The notes under the pieces: model-generated | The model's input: only the letters and a program-made list of their open reading frames with translations | What the model was told of the DNA's origin: nothing | The model's database searches: none | Made by a program: the position numbers and the translations under genes | NCBI RefSeq assembly: GCF_027913035.1 | Contig: NZ_CP115778.1 | Coordinates: 1 to 64,000, forward strand | Direction: 5' to 3' | DNA length: 64,000 bases | From: Paracoccus albus | GTDB lineage: Bacteria; Pseudomonadota; Alphaproteobacteria; Rhodobacterales; Rhodobacteraceae | Part shown: positions 45,701 to 54,736 of the stretch, in pieces | Position numbering within the stretch: the stretch's first letter is position 1 | Layout of the letters: the number at the start of each line of letters is the position of its first letter

Positions 45701-45982
45701 TCAGGAGAAGCCGTCAACGATGGTGCCGGCCGAGAAGATCAGCACGATCCCGATGATGACCGAGGCAAACCAGCCCCAGTTCAGCCGTCCCATCATGCAC
45801 ATGAAACCGGTGCCGATGACCGCGAGCGTGGCAACCGCGATCCCGATCGGACCGGTCAGCGCGGCCTCGACGGTTTCCAGCATGGTCTGGATAGGCGACA
45901 AGTCCTGCGCGAGAGCGGGTGTTGCGAAAGCCGCCAGGGTTGTGGCGGCAGGCAAGAGGCGGCTGAGGCGATGTCGAAGCAT
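45701..45982 (-). CDS. virB2: VirB2 pilin precursor
   Basis: 93 residues with a long signal peptide (to TPALAQ, about residue 26) and two hydrophobic segments: GPIGIAVATLAVIGTGFMCM and WFASVIIGIVLIFSAGTIV. This is the standard VirB2/TrbC pilin pattern. The ATG at 45982 fits the leader peptide. It is the major pilus subunit and first structural virB gene after the transglycosylase. Confidence 0.88.
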   Translation of the reverse strand: MLRHRLSRLLPAATTLAAFATPALAQDLSPIQTMLETVEAALTGPIGIAVATLAVIGTGFMCMMGRLNWGWFASVIIGIVLIFSAGTIVDGFS

Positions 45983-45998
45983 GCGAAGTTCCCTTGTT

Positions 45999-46697
45999 TT
46001 ACTGAAGTTCGATAAGGACCGGCGCGCGGGCAGGCACGCGGGTCGCGACGGGGATGTCTGGCGCGGCAACGGGCGTGCCTGCCAGCTGGGACCGGATCCG
46101 GTGGATGCGCGCGATGTAGTCGCGGGTCTCGGCGAAGGGCGGAATACCGGAATACCCGACCACCCTGTGCGGCCCGGCATTATAGGCTGCAAGAGCCAGG
46201 TCGATGTCCTTGAACGTTCCGAGTTGCGCGAGCAGGTAGCGTGCGGCGCCGTCGAGGTTCTGGGAGGAATCACGCGGATCGACGCCGAGCGCACGGGCCG
46301 TGTCTGGCATCAGCTGGCCTAAACCGTATGCGCCCTTTGGGCTCACGGCGGTTGGGTTGTAGCTGCTCTCGGCCTCGACCAGGGCGCGGAACAGAATCTG
46401 CCAGTCGTCGGCACCCAGGCCAACCTGGCGCAGGGCGCTGTTTCCTTGGTGGCGGACGGCAGTCGTCCGGATTAAGGAGAGGATGTCGTCACGACCGGAA
46501 GGGGGCGTGGCGTCCAGCGAGGCCAGAACGACTTCGGCCTCAGCGCTATGATCCAGACCAGCCCAAGCAGGCCGCGTGCCATGAAAGGTCCAGCCGGAGG
46601 TCCGGGCCGTGCCGTCGCGGCCGAAGGCGATGACGTCAGCCGCGCTCCTCGAGGGTGATGCTGTAGTCAGGACCAAAACGCAGATCGCGCCCGTCAC
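45999..46697 (-). CDS. virB1: VirB1-like lytic transglycosylase
   Basis: About 232 residues. The catalytic Glu is in ALVEAESSYNPTAVSPKG, then YGLGQLMPDTARALGVDP and LALAAYNAGPHRVVGY, the SLT family motifs. A GTG at 46697 gives a hydrophobic leader (GAICVLVLTTASPSRSAA), so I prefer it although it overlaps the preceding gene by 62 bp and the leader lacks an early basic residue. It cuts peptidoglycan for secretion-apparatus assembly. The operon therefore has two transglycosylases. Confidence 0.82.
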   Translation of the reverse strand: MTGAICVLVLTTASPSRSAADVIAFGRDGTARTSGWTFHGTRPAWAGLDHSAEAEVVLASLDATPPSGRDDILSLIRTTAVRHQGNSALRQVGLGADDWQILFRALVEAESSYNPTAVSPKGAYGLGQLMPDTARALGVDPRDSSQNLDGAARYLLAQLGTFKDIDLALAAYNAGPHRVVGYSGIPPFAETRDYIARIHRIRSQLAGTPVAAPDIPVATRVPARAPVLIELQ

Positions 46698-46950
46698 CGA
46701 ACTCGAGATGATGTTTGAAGAGACCTGGCCATATGTTGAAATACCGCGGCTCTGGCCCGTGCGGGGTGATCCGGGTCGAGACCAGAATGGCTTCCGGCTC
46801 GCCCTCGCGCAGGTAGATGCACTGGTAGCGCGGCTTGCCATCGTCCGTGAACCCCACGAGTTCATACCGGCAGCGGTACGCGATGCCCTTCTCGGACAAG
46901 TCTTTGACACCATCGATGGTGATCAGGATCTGGTTGCGCGCTATCGGCAT
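46636..46950 (-). CDS. Hypothetical 104-residue protein heading the virB operon
   Basis: Soluble protein without signal peptide, with mixed beta-strand-like content: ILITIDGVKDLSEKGIAYRC, YQCIYLREGEPEAILVSTR and YFNIWPGLFKHHLEFGDG. Family not recognised. It is the first gene of the virB operon, about 60 bp downstream of the 22-bp palindrome at 47007-47028. A regulatory or assembly role is possible, but nothing in the sequence shows which. Confidence 0.6.
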   Translation of the reverse strand: MPIARNQILITIDGVKDLSEKGIAYRCRYELVGFTDDGKPRYQCIYLREGEPEAILVSTRITPHGPEPRYFNIWPGLFKHHLEFGDGRDLRFGPDYSITLEERG

Positions 46951-47006
46951 GTTCGGACTCTCCCCACGAGAGCCCTTCTACTTCACGACACTAAGGCCAT
47001 AAAGTC

Positions 47007-47028
47007 ATATGTCGTCAATACGACATAT
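47007..47028. promoter_or_regulatory. Perfect inverted repeat between the virB and trbM-like genes
   Basis: ATATGTCGT-CAAT-ACGACATAT is a perfect 9-bp inverted repeat with a 4-nt centre, in the divergent promoter region between the virB operon (starting 46950, minus) and the TrbM-like gene (47083, plus). It is a strong candidate operator; the XRE repressor encoded 0.9 kb away is a possible binder. Confidence 0.6.
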
Positions 47029-47082
47029 TGCAGATAAACACATATTGCGCGATAGTCTGCGCAACTTTTGCGGGAGAGCGAC

Positions 47083-47661
47083 ATGAAACGACAGGCGATG
47101 GCAGCGGCGATGGGAGTGATGGCGGTGTTTGGAGCCCCTGAGAAGGCGCAGGCCTATGACATCGACTGCGCCATCATGCTCTGCATGGCAGGTGGCTTCC
47201 CCCCGAGCGCTGTCTGCGCACGGGCCTATCGCACCATGATCCGCCGCATCACGCCCTGGCCGAGCCTGCCGCCCTTCGGGGTCTGCACCTTTGCCCATGT
47301 GCCGGTCGAATTGGGCGGGCCCGGCGGAGAAGGCGAGCTCGACACCAACCTGCCTGAGTATGAATGGCTGAACCGCACTCATGTGATCTGGTTCACCGGG
47401 CGCTCCTACGAGCCGCGCGACGAGCCGCGTCAATGGGATTGGTCGATACGCTCCTGCGATCGCGAGAACCGGACCTGCCGCTACATCCAACGGGTCTACG
47501 GATCCCACATGCCCTGGCCCGCGACATTCGTCTCGGAAAGCGGCCAGGAGATCGCCTATCCGACCAGCGGGGGCCTGTGGCACTTCTATTCCCGCAGCAT
47601 CATGGTCGAATACGGGGACTACGAGGGCAACATGGGCCACTCGGAGTGGTTTTCCTACTGA
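47083..47661 (+). CDS. TrbM-like periplasmic protein
   Basis: 192 residues. MKRQAMAAAMGVMAVFG starts a signal peptide ending near AQA. The mature protein opens YDIDCAIMLCMAGGFPPSAVC, which resembles the TrbM/KikA pattern of spaced Cys with a GG(x)P turn; further Cys (GVCTF, RSCDRENRTC) suggest disulfides. GGGAG lies 7 nt before the ATG. TrbM/KikA proteins assist conjugation. The rest of the sequence is not strongly TrbM-like, so the call is moderate. Confidence 0.55.
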   Translation: MKRQAMAAAMGVMAVFGAPEKAQAYDIDCAIMLCMAGGFPPSAVCARAYRTMIRRITPWPSLPPFGVCTFAHVPVELGGPGGEGELDTNLPEYEWLNRTHVIWFTGRSYEPRDEPRQWDWSIRSCDRENRTCRYIQRVYGSHMPWPATFVSESGQEIAYPTSGGLWHFYSRSIMVEYGDYEGNMGHSEWFSY

Positions 47662-47855
47662 TCGTGGCTGTCCGGCAGCTTGAGTGAAACTGTCCGTACT
47701 ACGACAAGCGTATGGTCGTAACTGCATGGATCCACAAACTGGCGGCGGCTCACGCTTCCATCATCCCAGCGGTAGTCGGTAAACACATGGGTTTCGTTCG
47801 TTCCGTCGATGATAAACCCTTCCTGGAAGGGCCAGCCTGTCTTTCTCTTCGCCAT
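47655..47855 (-). CDS. Small hypothetical protein
   Basis: 66 residues opening MAKRKTGWPFQEGFIIDGTN, convergent with the TrbM-like gene and overlapping its end by 7 bp. The amino-acid composition is ordinary and the frame clean, but no family or strong ribosome-binding site is seen. It may be a spurious frame. Confidence 0.4.
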   Translation of the reverse strand: MAKRKTGWPFQEGFIIDGTNETHVFTDYRWDDGSVSRRQFVDPCSYDHTLVVVRTVSLKLPDSHDQ

Positions 47856-47931
47856 GTACCCGCGCTACTCGTACCGTTCTTGCCGTTTTGACTTTTTAAA
47901 TTGAGGCGGGATCAAAGCCTCAGGAAGCGGA

Positions 47932-48141
47932 TTAACGCCTCGCGAAAAGCTCTTCGGGATCGACATTGAGCGCCTTGGCGATGCGTTCGAGAAGGTCGAG
48001 TGAGGCCGCAAATTTCGAGTTCTCGAGCCTGCCCATGTGACCGCGGCTTACGTTGGCCTGATGAGCAAGCGCTTCCTGGCTGAGGCCGCGGGCGCGTCTC
48101 AAGTCCTGGATGTTCAATGCTACACGGTCCCGCAAGTTCAT
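47932..48141 (-). CDS. XRE-family helix-turn-helix repressor
   Basis: 69 residues consisting of one Cro/CI-type helix-turn-helix: NIQDLRRARGLSQEALAHQA, then VSRGHMGRLENSKFAASLDL. ATG 48141 (MNLRDR) starts the domain cleanly; an ATG at 48165 would add 8 residues. It has no effector domain, so it resembles small plasmid repressors. ATATC-accacgc-GATAT lies about 30 bp upstream at 48168-48184, a possible self-operator. It could also control the virB or TrbM promoters. Confidence 0.8.
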   Translation of the reverse strand: MNLRDRVALNIQDLRRARGLSQEALAHQANVSRGHMGRLENSKFAASLDLLERIAKALNVDPEELFARR

Positions 48142-48411
48142 GCCCGCGAAACGGGCACGATGCACGAAATATCACCACGCGATATATGTTACATTCAGAG
48201 GTGAGGGTGCAGAAAAGTCGAAAATCGGTGCTTAGAGATAGAGGACCAATTTGCATGCAGTTCCGGGTACTTGGTGTTGCGGATGCTACTAGGGCGAGTG
48301 GTAGTTGCCGTCAATACACCATGACACGAAACAGCGTCAGATGCGTATAATGAAGTTTATGTTAAATCTTGACTAAAATCGGCGCTGTTTGAATAGACAA
48401 CAAATTTAGAA
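48142..48411. other. Junction between conjugation and catabolic regions
   Basis: A 270-bp gene-free stretch, A/T-rich in its right half. It contains the XRE promoter region with a short ATATC/GATAT inverted repeat and no obvious terminator for the tetR end of the catabolic operon. No transposon end or target-site repeat was seen, so the left edge of the catabolic island is not marked. Confidence 0.35.
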
Positions 48412-49080
48412 TCAAGTATTCTTTGCACCCACGCCATAGATGATTAGTTCAAGAATTTCATCTGCAATACTCTCTGGGTTAAGCGGCCCTTTCGGATTAT
48501 ACCAGATCGGCATCTGGTTGAAGGCCGAAAAAAGCACCTGTGCGAGGCGCTTTGAGTCGCAATTGCGGATAGAACCATCTTTGATCCCTTCTGCGATAAT
48601 ACTTTCAAGAAAATTCTGACCGTCTATCAGTGCCTGCCGCAAACTCTTCTGATTTTCTCCGGTCAGATTGCGGCGCGCTTCGCGCATCAAGGCAGAGCCG
48701 AATTCGCTCACAACCATGTTCGCATAGACTCTAAAGAAAACGCGGATACGATCAAGCCCGTTACCCTTCACGTCCTGTGCTGATATGAAGCATAGCTCGA
48801 CCCGCTCCAGTGAGATGCGGGCGCATTGCATCAGGATATCTTCTTTGCTTTTGGCGTAATAATAAAGCGCGGGCTTGGTGACAGCGAGTGCTGCTGCGAT
48901 GTCATCAAGCGATGTCTGTTTGTATCCGACAGTTGAAAACGAATGCGCGGCCAGATTAAGCATGGCCCGCCGCTTCAGCTCTTGCTGAACTTTGACGTCT
49001 TTGGTTTTTTTATGCCAATGGGTTTTGGGCAAAGCGACTCTTTTCAAAACACACGGGCGGAACCAGAGCACCGCCCGCAT
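48412..49080 (-). CDS. TetR-family regulator at the end of the catabolic operon
   Basis: Up to 222 residues with a TetR helix-turn-helix: RRAMLNLAAHSFSTVGYKQT, then SLDDIAAALAVTKPALYYYA. The C-terminal ligand-binding domain (from about residue 80) is helical with a TetR_C-type pattern (FYMLVNMVVSEFGS-like region). The start may be downstream (a TTG at 49047). It follows the substrate-binding protein gene by 14 bp. A TetR-type palindrome upstream of the operon's first gene (60718-60737) is its likely target; acyl-CoA intermediates are the usual ligands of such regulators. Confidence 0.85.
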   Translation of the reverse strand: MRAVLWFRPCVLKRVALPKTHWHKKTKDVKVQQELKRRAMLNLAAHSFSTVGYKQTSLDDIAAALAVTKPALYYYAKSKEDILMQCARISLERVELCFISAQDVKGNGLDRIRVFFRVYANMVVSEFGSALMREARRNLTGENQKSLRQALIDGQNFLESIIAEGIKDGSIRNCDSKRLAQVLFSAFNQMPIWYNPKGPLNPESIADEILELIIYGVGAKNT

Positions 49081-49094
49081 TTATCGCTGACAGG

Positions 49095-50258
49095 TTAGTA
49101 GTCGAGCCCGCGGGCCGCAATAGTCCATTTACCGTCTTCGACTTTTGCCATAATCAGAGTTTCGATGCCCTGATGGTCTTCGGGGCCAAACCTGACCAAC
49201 TGGCCGCCGATCGGATCAACATAGCTAGTGATCGCTTCGGTTGCGGCCAGAAATCCTTCGGTCGTCAGATCGCGACCAGCAGCTTCGAGCGCCACGGCAA
49301 TCAGGTCGATGAAAACGTAACCAAGCTGCGCTTGTGGGGCCATCTTTTCACCGTAAATTTCGTTGTAACTCTCCAAGATACGTTTTGCTTCCCCTTCGGA
49401 GTCTTCTGCGTTCGCAAAAACAAAAGGAGATACCAGATACAAGCCATCCATCGCGCCATCAGCGGCAGTAGCAACTGCATCCATATAGGACACCATTCCA
49501 GTCACGAAAGTCGGTTCAAAACCAAGCTTTTTAGATGTTGCAACAACCAGAATTGAATCGCGCACCCCACCCGCCAGAAAAACGATATCGCAACCGGCGC
49601 TTTTCAATGTGGTTACAGACGAGAGCATATCGGATTCTGTTGCCGAATGTTCCGTTTTGACCGCGACTTTCATGTCATACTCTGCCAATTGCTGCGTGAC
49701 GCCAAGCGCCATTGATTCACCAGCTTCATTGGCGAGTTGCGCAATGCAGGGTGTTGAGAAATCACCATTTTCCTTAAAGTATGCAACGCCCGCGCGAAAC
49801 TGGTCTGTATAGCTGCGAAAAAATGCGTATTTCATCGGATCCAATGGTTCATACATCTCGACCTCGGCCGACATCGGGAACATGTTGGGAATTCCCGCTT
49901 CAATTTGTTGCGGCATGATCGCTAGGTTCATCGGTGTGCCAAGCGCGCCGACCATCGCAAAAATCTGGTCGCGGCGCATCAGTTTGTTTGCAACCTGAAT
50001 CGCGCGGGGTACCTGGTATTGCGTGTCTTCTATAATAATCTCAAGCTGGCGACCGTGAATGCCGCCCGCCGCGTTAATCTCATCCACTCGCATGCGCAGT
50101 CCGTTGGCCTCTGGCACACCCCAGACGGCCAACGGGCCGCTTAGGTCTGTATAGGTCCCAAGAGTGATCATGTCGTCGGTCACGCCCTGCGGCCCGTCGG
50201 CCATCGCGCCGGTGGCTGTCATTGCGGAAAACGCAAATGCTGTTACTAGTTTCTTCAT
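49095..50258 (-). CDS. Periplasmic substrate-binding protein (LivJ/LivK type)
   Basis: 387 residues with a signal peptide (MKKLVTAFAFSAMTATGAMA). It has the type 1 periplasmic-binding fold: MITLGTYTDLSGPLAVWGVP, RVDEINAAGGIHGRQLEIII and ELEP-like lobes; DIVFLAGGVRDSILVV lies in the second half. ATG 50258 is chosen because it begins the leader; the longer frame upstream overlaps the ligase gene. It would capture the substrate imported by the Liv-type permeases encoded upstream. Confidence 0.85.
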   Translation of the reverse strand: MKKLVTAFAFSAMTATGAMADGPQGVTDDMITLGTYTDLSGPLAVWGVPEANGLRMRVDEINAAGGIHGRQLEIIIEDTQYQVPRAIQVANKLMRRDQIFAMVGALGTPMNLAIMPQQIEAGIPNMFPMSAEVEMYEPLDPMKYAFFRSYTDQFRAGVAYFKENGDFSTPCIAQLANEAGESMALGVTQQLAEYDMKVAVKTEHSATESDMLSSVTTLKSAGCDIVFLAGGVRDSILVVATSKKLGFEPTFVTGMVSYMDAVATAADGAMDGLYLVSPFVFANAEDSEGEAKRILESYNEIYGEKMAPQAQLGYVFIDLIAVALEAAGRDLTTEGFLAATEAITSYVDPIGGQLVRFGPEDHQGIETLIMAKVEDGKWTIAARGLDY

Positions 50259-50278
50259 TGGTCTCTCCCTTCGTTGTT

Positions 50279-52126
50279 TCAATACATCGTTTCGATCAGG
50301 TCTTTGTATTTGCGCTCGATCTCGTTGCGCTTCAGCTTCATCGTCGGAGTCAGCTCGTTGTCTTCGGCTGTCAAAAGTACGTCGATCAGCCGGAATTTCT
50401 TTACCTGCTCGACCGGCGAGAAACCGCTGTTCGCCCGTTCTACCTCGCCTTCGATCAAGTCCTGGATTTGAGTGTTTGCGCACAGGGATTTGTAGTTGGA
50501 AAACGGGATACGCTTCTCCTGCGCGTATTTTTCGACGTTTTCGTGGTCGATCATGATCAGCACGCTCAGGTATTTGCGCTTGTCCCCGATGATCACCGCA
50601 TCAGAAATATAGGGCGAGAATTTGAGCTCGTTTTCCAACTGCGAAGGCGTAATATTCTTGCCGCCTGCGGTGATGATTATGTCCTTTTTGCGGTCCAGAA
50701 TAGTTAGGTCTCCATTGGCATCCATCGTCCCAACATCACCCGTATAGACCCAGCCATCGACCACGGTTTCCGCCGTCTTTTCAGGCTGGTTCAGGTAACC
50801 CGAAAAATTGCTGGATGAGCGGATGAGGATTTCGCCGTCATCGGCCAGTTTCGCTTCGACATTGCGCAGTGCCCGGCCGATGGATCCGATCGGTGATCTG
50901 CCCGGTATGGTTGCAGTCACAATGCCGGTTTCGGTCTGGCCATATGCCTCTTGTACTGTCACCCCAAGGGCAGTGAACCAGCTGAGCAGTCGGGCTGAAA
51001 TCGGTGCCGCACCCGATACGATCGTGTGCGCGCGCGCCAGTCCCAGTTCGACCCTAATATTTCGAAGCACCAGAAAGTCCAGCACCTTATGCCTAAGCCT
51101 TAGCATCATCGGCACAGATTTTCCCGCGGCAATCAAGGCCTCCCTGCGTCCAGCCGTTTTCAGGGCTTGGTCATAGGCAAACCGGCCAAATGCGGTGGCA
51201 TCATTCATCACAATATTGATACGGGAATAGAATTTTTCCCACACGCGCGGCACCGCAAAGATGAATGTCGGCGCAACTTCTTGAATGTCGGCGGCAAATG
51301 TATCGCCGCTTTCCGCAATGTTGATGGTTATACCGTGACGGATCGGCACACAAACAGAAAAGATTCGTTCGGCGGCGTGACACAGCGGCAGGAAAGTCAA
51401 AACTTCGTCATCCGGCCCAAGCGGCAATTCGGGGTAATTATCCGACTGGGCCAGGAAAAAACGATGCGACATCGCGGCACCTTTGGGCGCACCTGTTGTG
51501 CCAGACGTATAGATCAGTGTTGCAATATCTTCGGGATCACCCCCATCAATGCGGCGCTCGAATTCAACGCTCAGTTCTTCGATTTTAGCGTCCGACAGTG
51601 CGAGAAATTCTTCCCAGCCGATGACTTTATCATGCTGGAAACTGCGCAACCCTTCCATATCAAATACGATAACTTTTTCGAGATGATCCAGCTGGTCCTC
51701 CACACCCAGATACTTATCTAGCTGCTCTTCATCCTCAACGAATAGCACCTTCGCCCCGCTATCGTTCAACTGATAGGCAACCTGCTTTTCCTGCAAAGTG
51801 GGATACAGCCCGTGGGTCGTGGCCCCGATGCACTGGATGCCAAGGTCGGCAAACACCCACTCCTTGTTGTCTTCACTGATGATCGCGGCCACGTCACCTT
51901 TACGATAGCCCAACGCCATAAGTGAACATCCGACCCTGCGCGCGCAGGCGTAATAGTCCAGCCAGCTAAATTCTTCCCAGATGCCAAAGTCTTTTTCACG
52001 AATTGCGGTTCTGTCACCGAACTTCTTGCAGTTCTGCCGAAACAGTTTGGAGAAGGTATCACAGCCGTCAATCTGGACCGGTGGCGGCATCCACCCTGCG
52101 GGGGATTGGTTTCGCATTGTGTTCAT
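50279..52126 (-). CDS. AMP-dependent acyl-CoA ligase (long-chain FadD-like)
   Basis: 615 residues. The ATP/AMP signature is YTSGTTGAPKGAAMSHRF. Later motifs include YGQTETGIVTATIPG (A5-type), GWVYTGDVGTMDANGD and DRKKDIIITAGGKNITPSQL (A8/A10 regions), as in long-chain acyl-CoA synthetases. It activates the imported carboxylic acid to its CoA thioester, the first step for the downstream beta-oxidation genes. It overlaps livF by 4 bp. Confidence 0.88.
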   Translation of the reverse strand: MNTMRNQSPAGWMPPPVQIDGCDTFSKLFRQNCKKFGDRTAIREKDFGIWEEFSWLDYYACARRVGCSLMALGYRKGDVAAIISEDNKEWVFADLGIQCIGATTHGLYPTLQEKQVAYQLNDSGAKVLFVEDEEQLDKYLGVEDQLDHLEKVIVFDMEGLRSFQHDKVIGWEEFLALSDAKIEELSVEFERRIDGGDPEDIATLIYTSGTTGAPKGAAMSHRFFLAQSDNYPELPLGPDDEVLTFLPLCHAAERIFSVCVPIRHGITINIAESGDTFAADIQEVAPTFIFAVPRVWEKFYSRINIVMNDATAFGRFAYDQALKTAGRREALIAAGKSVPMMLRLRHKVLDFLVLRNIRVELGLARAHTIVSGAAPISARLLSWFTALGVTVQEAYGQTETGIVTATIPGRSPIGSIGRALRNVEAKLADDGEILIRSSSNFSGYLNQPEKTAETVVDGWVYTGDVGTMDANGDLTILDRKKDIIITAGGKNITPSQLENELKFSPYISDAVIIGDKRKYLSVLIMIDHENVEKYAQEKRIPFSNYKSLCANTQIQDLIEGEVERANSGFSPVEQVKKFRLIDVLLTAEDNELTPTMKLKRNEIERKYKDLIETMY

Positions 52127-52893
52127 CGCCAGGTCTTTCTTGCTTTCCAGCGGCGGTCGCCGCGCGCACTTTCTGCTTTGATGCCAAGGTAGAATTCCCG
52201 AATGTCTGCACTGTTCATTAGAACATCCCGTTCGCCTTCCATAACGATCCGGCCGGTTTCAAGGACGTAACCGAAGTCGGCGGCCGGCAGGGCAACGCTC
52301 GCGTTCTGTTCAACCAGCAACATGGTCATGCCTTCTTCGACATTGATCCGCTTGATGATCTGAAAAATCTCGGAAATCAGCAGTGGCGACAGGCCCAGTG
52401 ACGGTTCGTCCAGCAACATCAGGTGTGGACGCTGCATAAACGCGCGACCCAAAGCCAACATCTGTTGTTGCCCACCCGACAGGTAGATCGCCTGTTTTTC
52501 CAGAAAGGTGCGCAGGACAGGAAACCAGTCCAGCACCTTTTCCACATCCCGCGCCACTGCATCGCGATCCTTGCGGCAATAGGCGCCCATCATCAGGTTG
52601 TCCTTGACCGATAACAGCGAAAACACCTCGCGACCCTCGGGTGAATGGGCGATGCCAGCGCGCGCGATAACATCCGGATCAAGCCCGGTGATATCGCGCC
52701 CTTCAAATTCCACCTGCCCCTTGAACGGATCAAGCGCGCCGGAGATGGTTTTCAAAATCGTCGTTTTGCCCGCCCCATTGGAGCCCATGACCGTAACGAC
52801 CGATCCTTCCTTGACCGTCAGGCTGATGCCGCGAATGGCCATCACCCTGCCATACATCGTTTCGACGTTGCTGGCGCGCAGTACCTCGGTCAT
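52123..52893 (-). CDS. livF: ABC transporter ATPase, LivF type
   Basis: 256 residues. Walker A is in MGSNGAGKTTILKTI, the signature is YLSGGQQQMLALGRAF and Walker B is LMLLDEPSLGLSPLL. The length and GLSPLL tail are of the LivF family of branched-chain-amino-acid-type importers. Such systems also carry aromatic and fatty acids. It overlaps livG and the ligase gene. Confidence 0.9.
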   Translation of the reverse strand: MTEVLRASNVETMYGRVMAIRGISLTVKEGSVVTVMGSNGAGKTTILKTISGALDPFKGQVEFEGRDITGLDPDVIARAGIAHSPEGREVFSLLSVKDNLMMGAYCRKDRDAVARDVEKVLDWFPVLRTFLEKQAIYLSGGQQQMLALGRAFMQRPHLMLLDEPSLGLSPLLISEIFQIIKRINVEEGMTMLLVEQNASVALPAADFGYVLETGRIVMEGERDVLMNSADIREFYLGIKAESARGDRRWKARKTWR

Positions 52894-53657
52894 GCTGCCT
52901 GCCCTCCCAGATATGCCGCCTGAACACCGGGATTGCTTTGAACTTCGGATGCGCTGCCGCTTGCAAGAAACCGGCCTTCGTTGATGGCCAGCACCATGTC
53001 CGAAACTTTGTTCACCAGTTTCATGTCGTGTTCGATCATAACAACGGTGACACCCAGGTCCTCGCGGATGTCTTCAATCACAAAAGCAGTGTCGTCGGTT
53101 TCCTCGCTGGTCAGTCCGCTTGACGGTTCGTCCAGCAACAGGATCTTTGGCTCCGACACCAAAGCGCGGGCCATTTCGGTCTTTTTGCGCACGCCATACG
53201 GCAAATCCGCAACCCGTGCATGACGGTAGCCTTCGAGATCGAGAAACTCGATTATTTCTTCGGCTTTGCGGCGGTGGGCCAGTTCCTGACGCATCTGCGA
53301 ACGGGTAAAAAACAGCTCACTCAGCGGCCCGAATTTGCCGTGACGGATGCGCCCGATCAGCAAGTTATCAAGCAATGACGCATGTTCGAACAGTTCGATA
53401 TTCTGGAACGTCCGCGCAATGCCGTGGTTGACTACCTCATGGGATTTCGCTTTTCGCAGGCTTTTGCCGTTGAACCGGATGTCGCCTTGCGACGGATCGT
53501 AAATCCGGCAGATGAGGTTGAACACCGTGCTTTTGCCCGCGCCATTGGGGCCAATGATGGTGAACACCGACCCCGGTTCAACTGAAAAGCTCAAGCCATC
53601 CACCGCTTTCAAACCACCAAAGGAAAGCGATACGTTATCTATCTCCAACCCGTTCAT
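52890..53657 (-). CDS. livG: ABC transporter ATPase, LivG type
   Basis: 255 residues. Walker A is IGPNGAGKSTVFNLI, signature region LPYGVRKKTEMARALV and Walker B ILLLDEPSSGLTSEET. IARTFQNIELFEHASLLDN is the LivG-specific Q-loop region. It overlaps livM by 4 bp and livF by 4 bp. Confidence 0.9.
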   Translation of the reverse strand: MNGLEIDNVSLSFGGLKAVDGLSFSVEPGSVFTIIGPNGAGKSTVFNLICRIYDPSQGDIRFNGKSLRKAKSHEVVNHGIARTFQNIELFEHASLLDNLLIGRIRHGKFGPLSELFFTRSQMRQELAHRRKAEEIIEFLDLEGYRHARVADLPYGVRKKTEMARALVSEPKILLLDEPSSGLTSEETDDTAFVIEDIREDLGVTVVMIEHDMKLVNKVSDMVLAINEGRFLASGSASEVQSNPGVQAAYLGGQAA

Positions 53658-54733
53658 CTTAAACGCTCCGTTTTGAGGAATGTCTTCTGACGCTGGAAAC
53701 TGCGCTTCTTGTACATCGGGAACACGTTGAAATAGTGATGGATCTTGGTCCAGCGTCCATAAAGTCCGTCAGGTTCGAACAGGATGAACCCCAGCAGGAT
53801 CACACCGAATGCAAGACTATCGAAACCGCCGGACGTGGCGACTGCACTGGGCAGCACGATCTTGACCCAGCTCAACACGGTTGGCAGCAGCACGATAAAG
53901 AACGCCCCAAAAACCGCGCCGTGGATGGTTCCGATCCCGCCGACGACGATCATCAACAGCAGACGGATGGATTCCCCCATTCCGAAGGTTTCCGGCGTGA
54001 TGTAGAAGAAGGCGTGCGCCAGCAGCCCGCCCGCGAGGCCCGCAAAAACTGCCGAGATGAAGAACGCATATGCCTTGAAGAAGGCCACATTGGTTCCCAA
54101 CGCCCGCGCCGACACTTCGGAGTCGCGGATCGCAATCATGGCGCGACCCGACCTTGTGCGTGTCAGGTTGCGAACGATCAGGGTACAACCCACGAAGATG
54201 ACAAAATTCAGCAGATAAACTTTCCAGCTTTCGTCGATGGCCAGCCCGAGAATATTGATTTCCGGCACCGAAAGGCCACCATGACCACCTGTGAAATCGC
54301 CCGCACCACCGATGAGCCGTTCGGTCACAATCGCAATCGAAAGCGTGGCAATCGCCAGATACAGCCCGTGCATCTTTCCGCAGATCCGTCCGACGGCCAA
54401 CCCGACCAGCCCAGCCACCAACGCCGCTATCGGCAGCGACAAAAGCCACGGCACGCTGTAACGGGTCAGCAGGATCGTGTGGGTATAGGCACCGATTGCG
54501 ACAAACGCCGCCTGTCCGAAACTCACCTGCCCAGAAAATCCGGTCAGCACCATTAGCCCAAGACCCGCGATAGCATAGATGAATACGAATGAAAGTTCGT
54601 CCAGAAAATAGCCGTCCAGAAACAGCGGCGCGGCCAGTGCGATCGCGGCAAACAGCAGATACCAGAATGCCTGTCCACGGTCGCGGAAAAGCTGGATGTC
54701 CTGAACATAGGATTTGCGAAAAATTACGCGCAT
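53654..54733 (-). CDS. livM: ABC transporter permease, LivM type
   Basis: 359 residues with about eight to ten membrane helices. GLMVLTGFSGQVSFGQAAF and SGRAMIAIRDSEVSARALG are the conserved permease loops of the LivM family. The hydrophobic profile is typical; the N-terminal tail is short and basic. It starts 4 bp after the livH stop. Confidence 0.9.
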   Translation of the reverse strand: MRVIFRKSYVQDIQLFRDRGQAFWYLLFAAIALAAPLFLDGYFLDELSFVFIYAIAGLGLMVLTGFSGQVSFGQAAFVAIGAYTHTILLTRYSVPWLLSLPIAALVAGLVGLAVGRICGKMHGLYLAIATLSIAIVTERLIGGAGDFTGGHGGLSVPEINILGLAIDESWKVYLLNFVIFVGCTLIVRNLTRTRSGRAMIAIRDSEVSARALGTNVAFFKAYAFFISAVFAGLAGGLLAHAFFYITPETFGMGESIRLLLMIVVGGIGTIHGAVFGAFFIVLLPTVLSWVKIVLPSAVATSGGFDSLAFGVILLGFILFEPDGLYGRWTKIHHYFNVFPMYKKRSFQRQKTFLKTERLR

Positions 54734-54736
54734 GGC

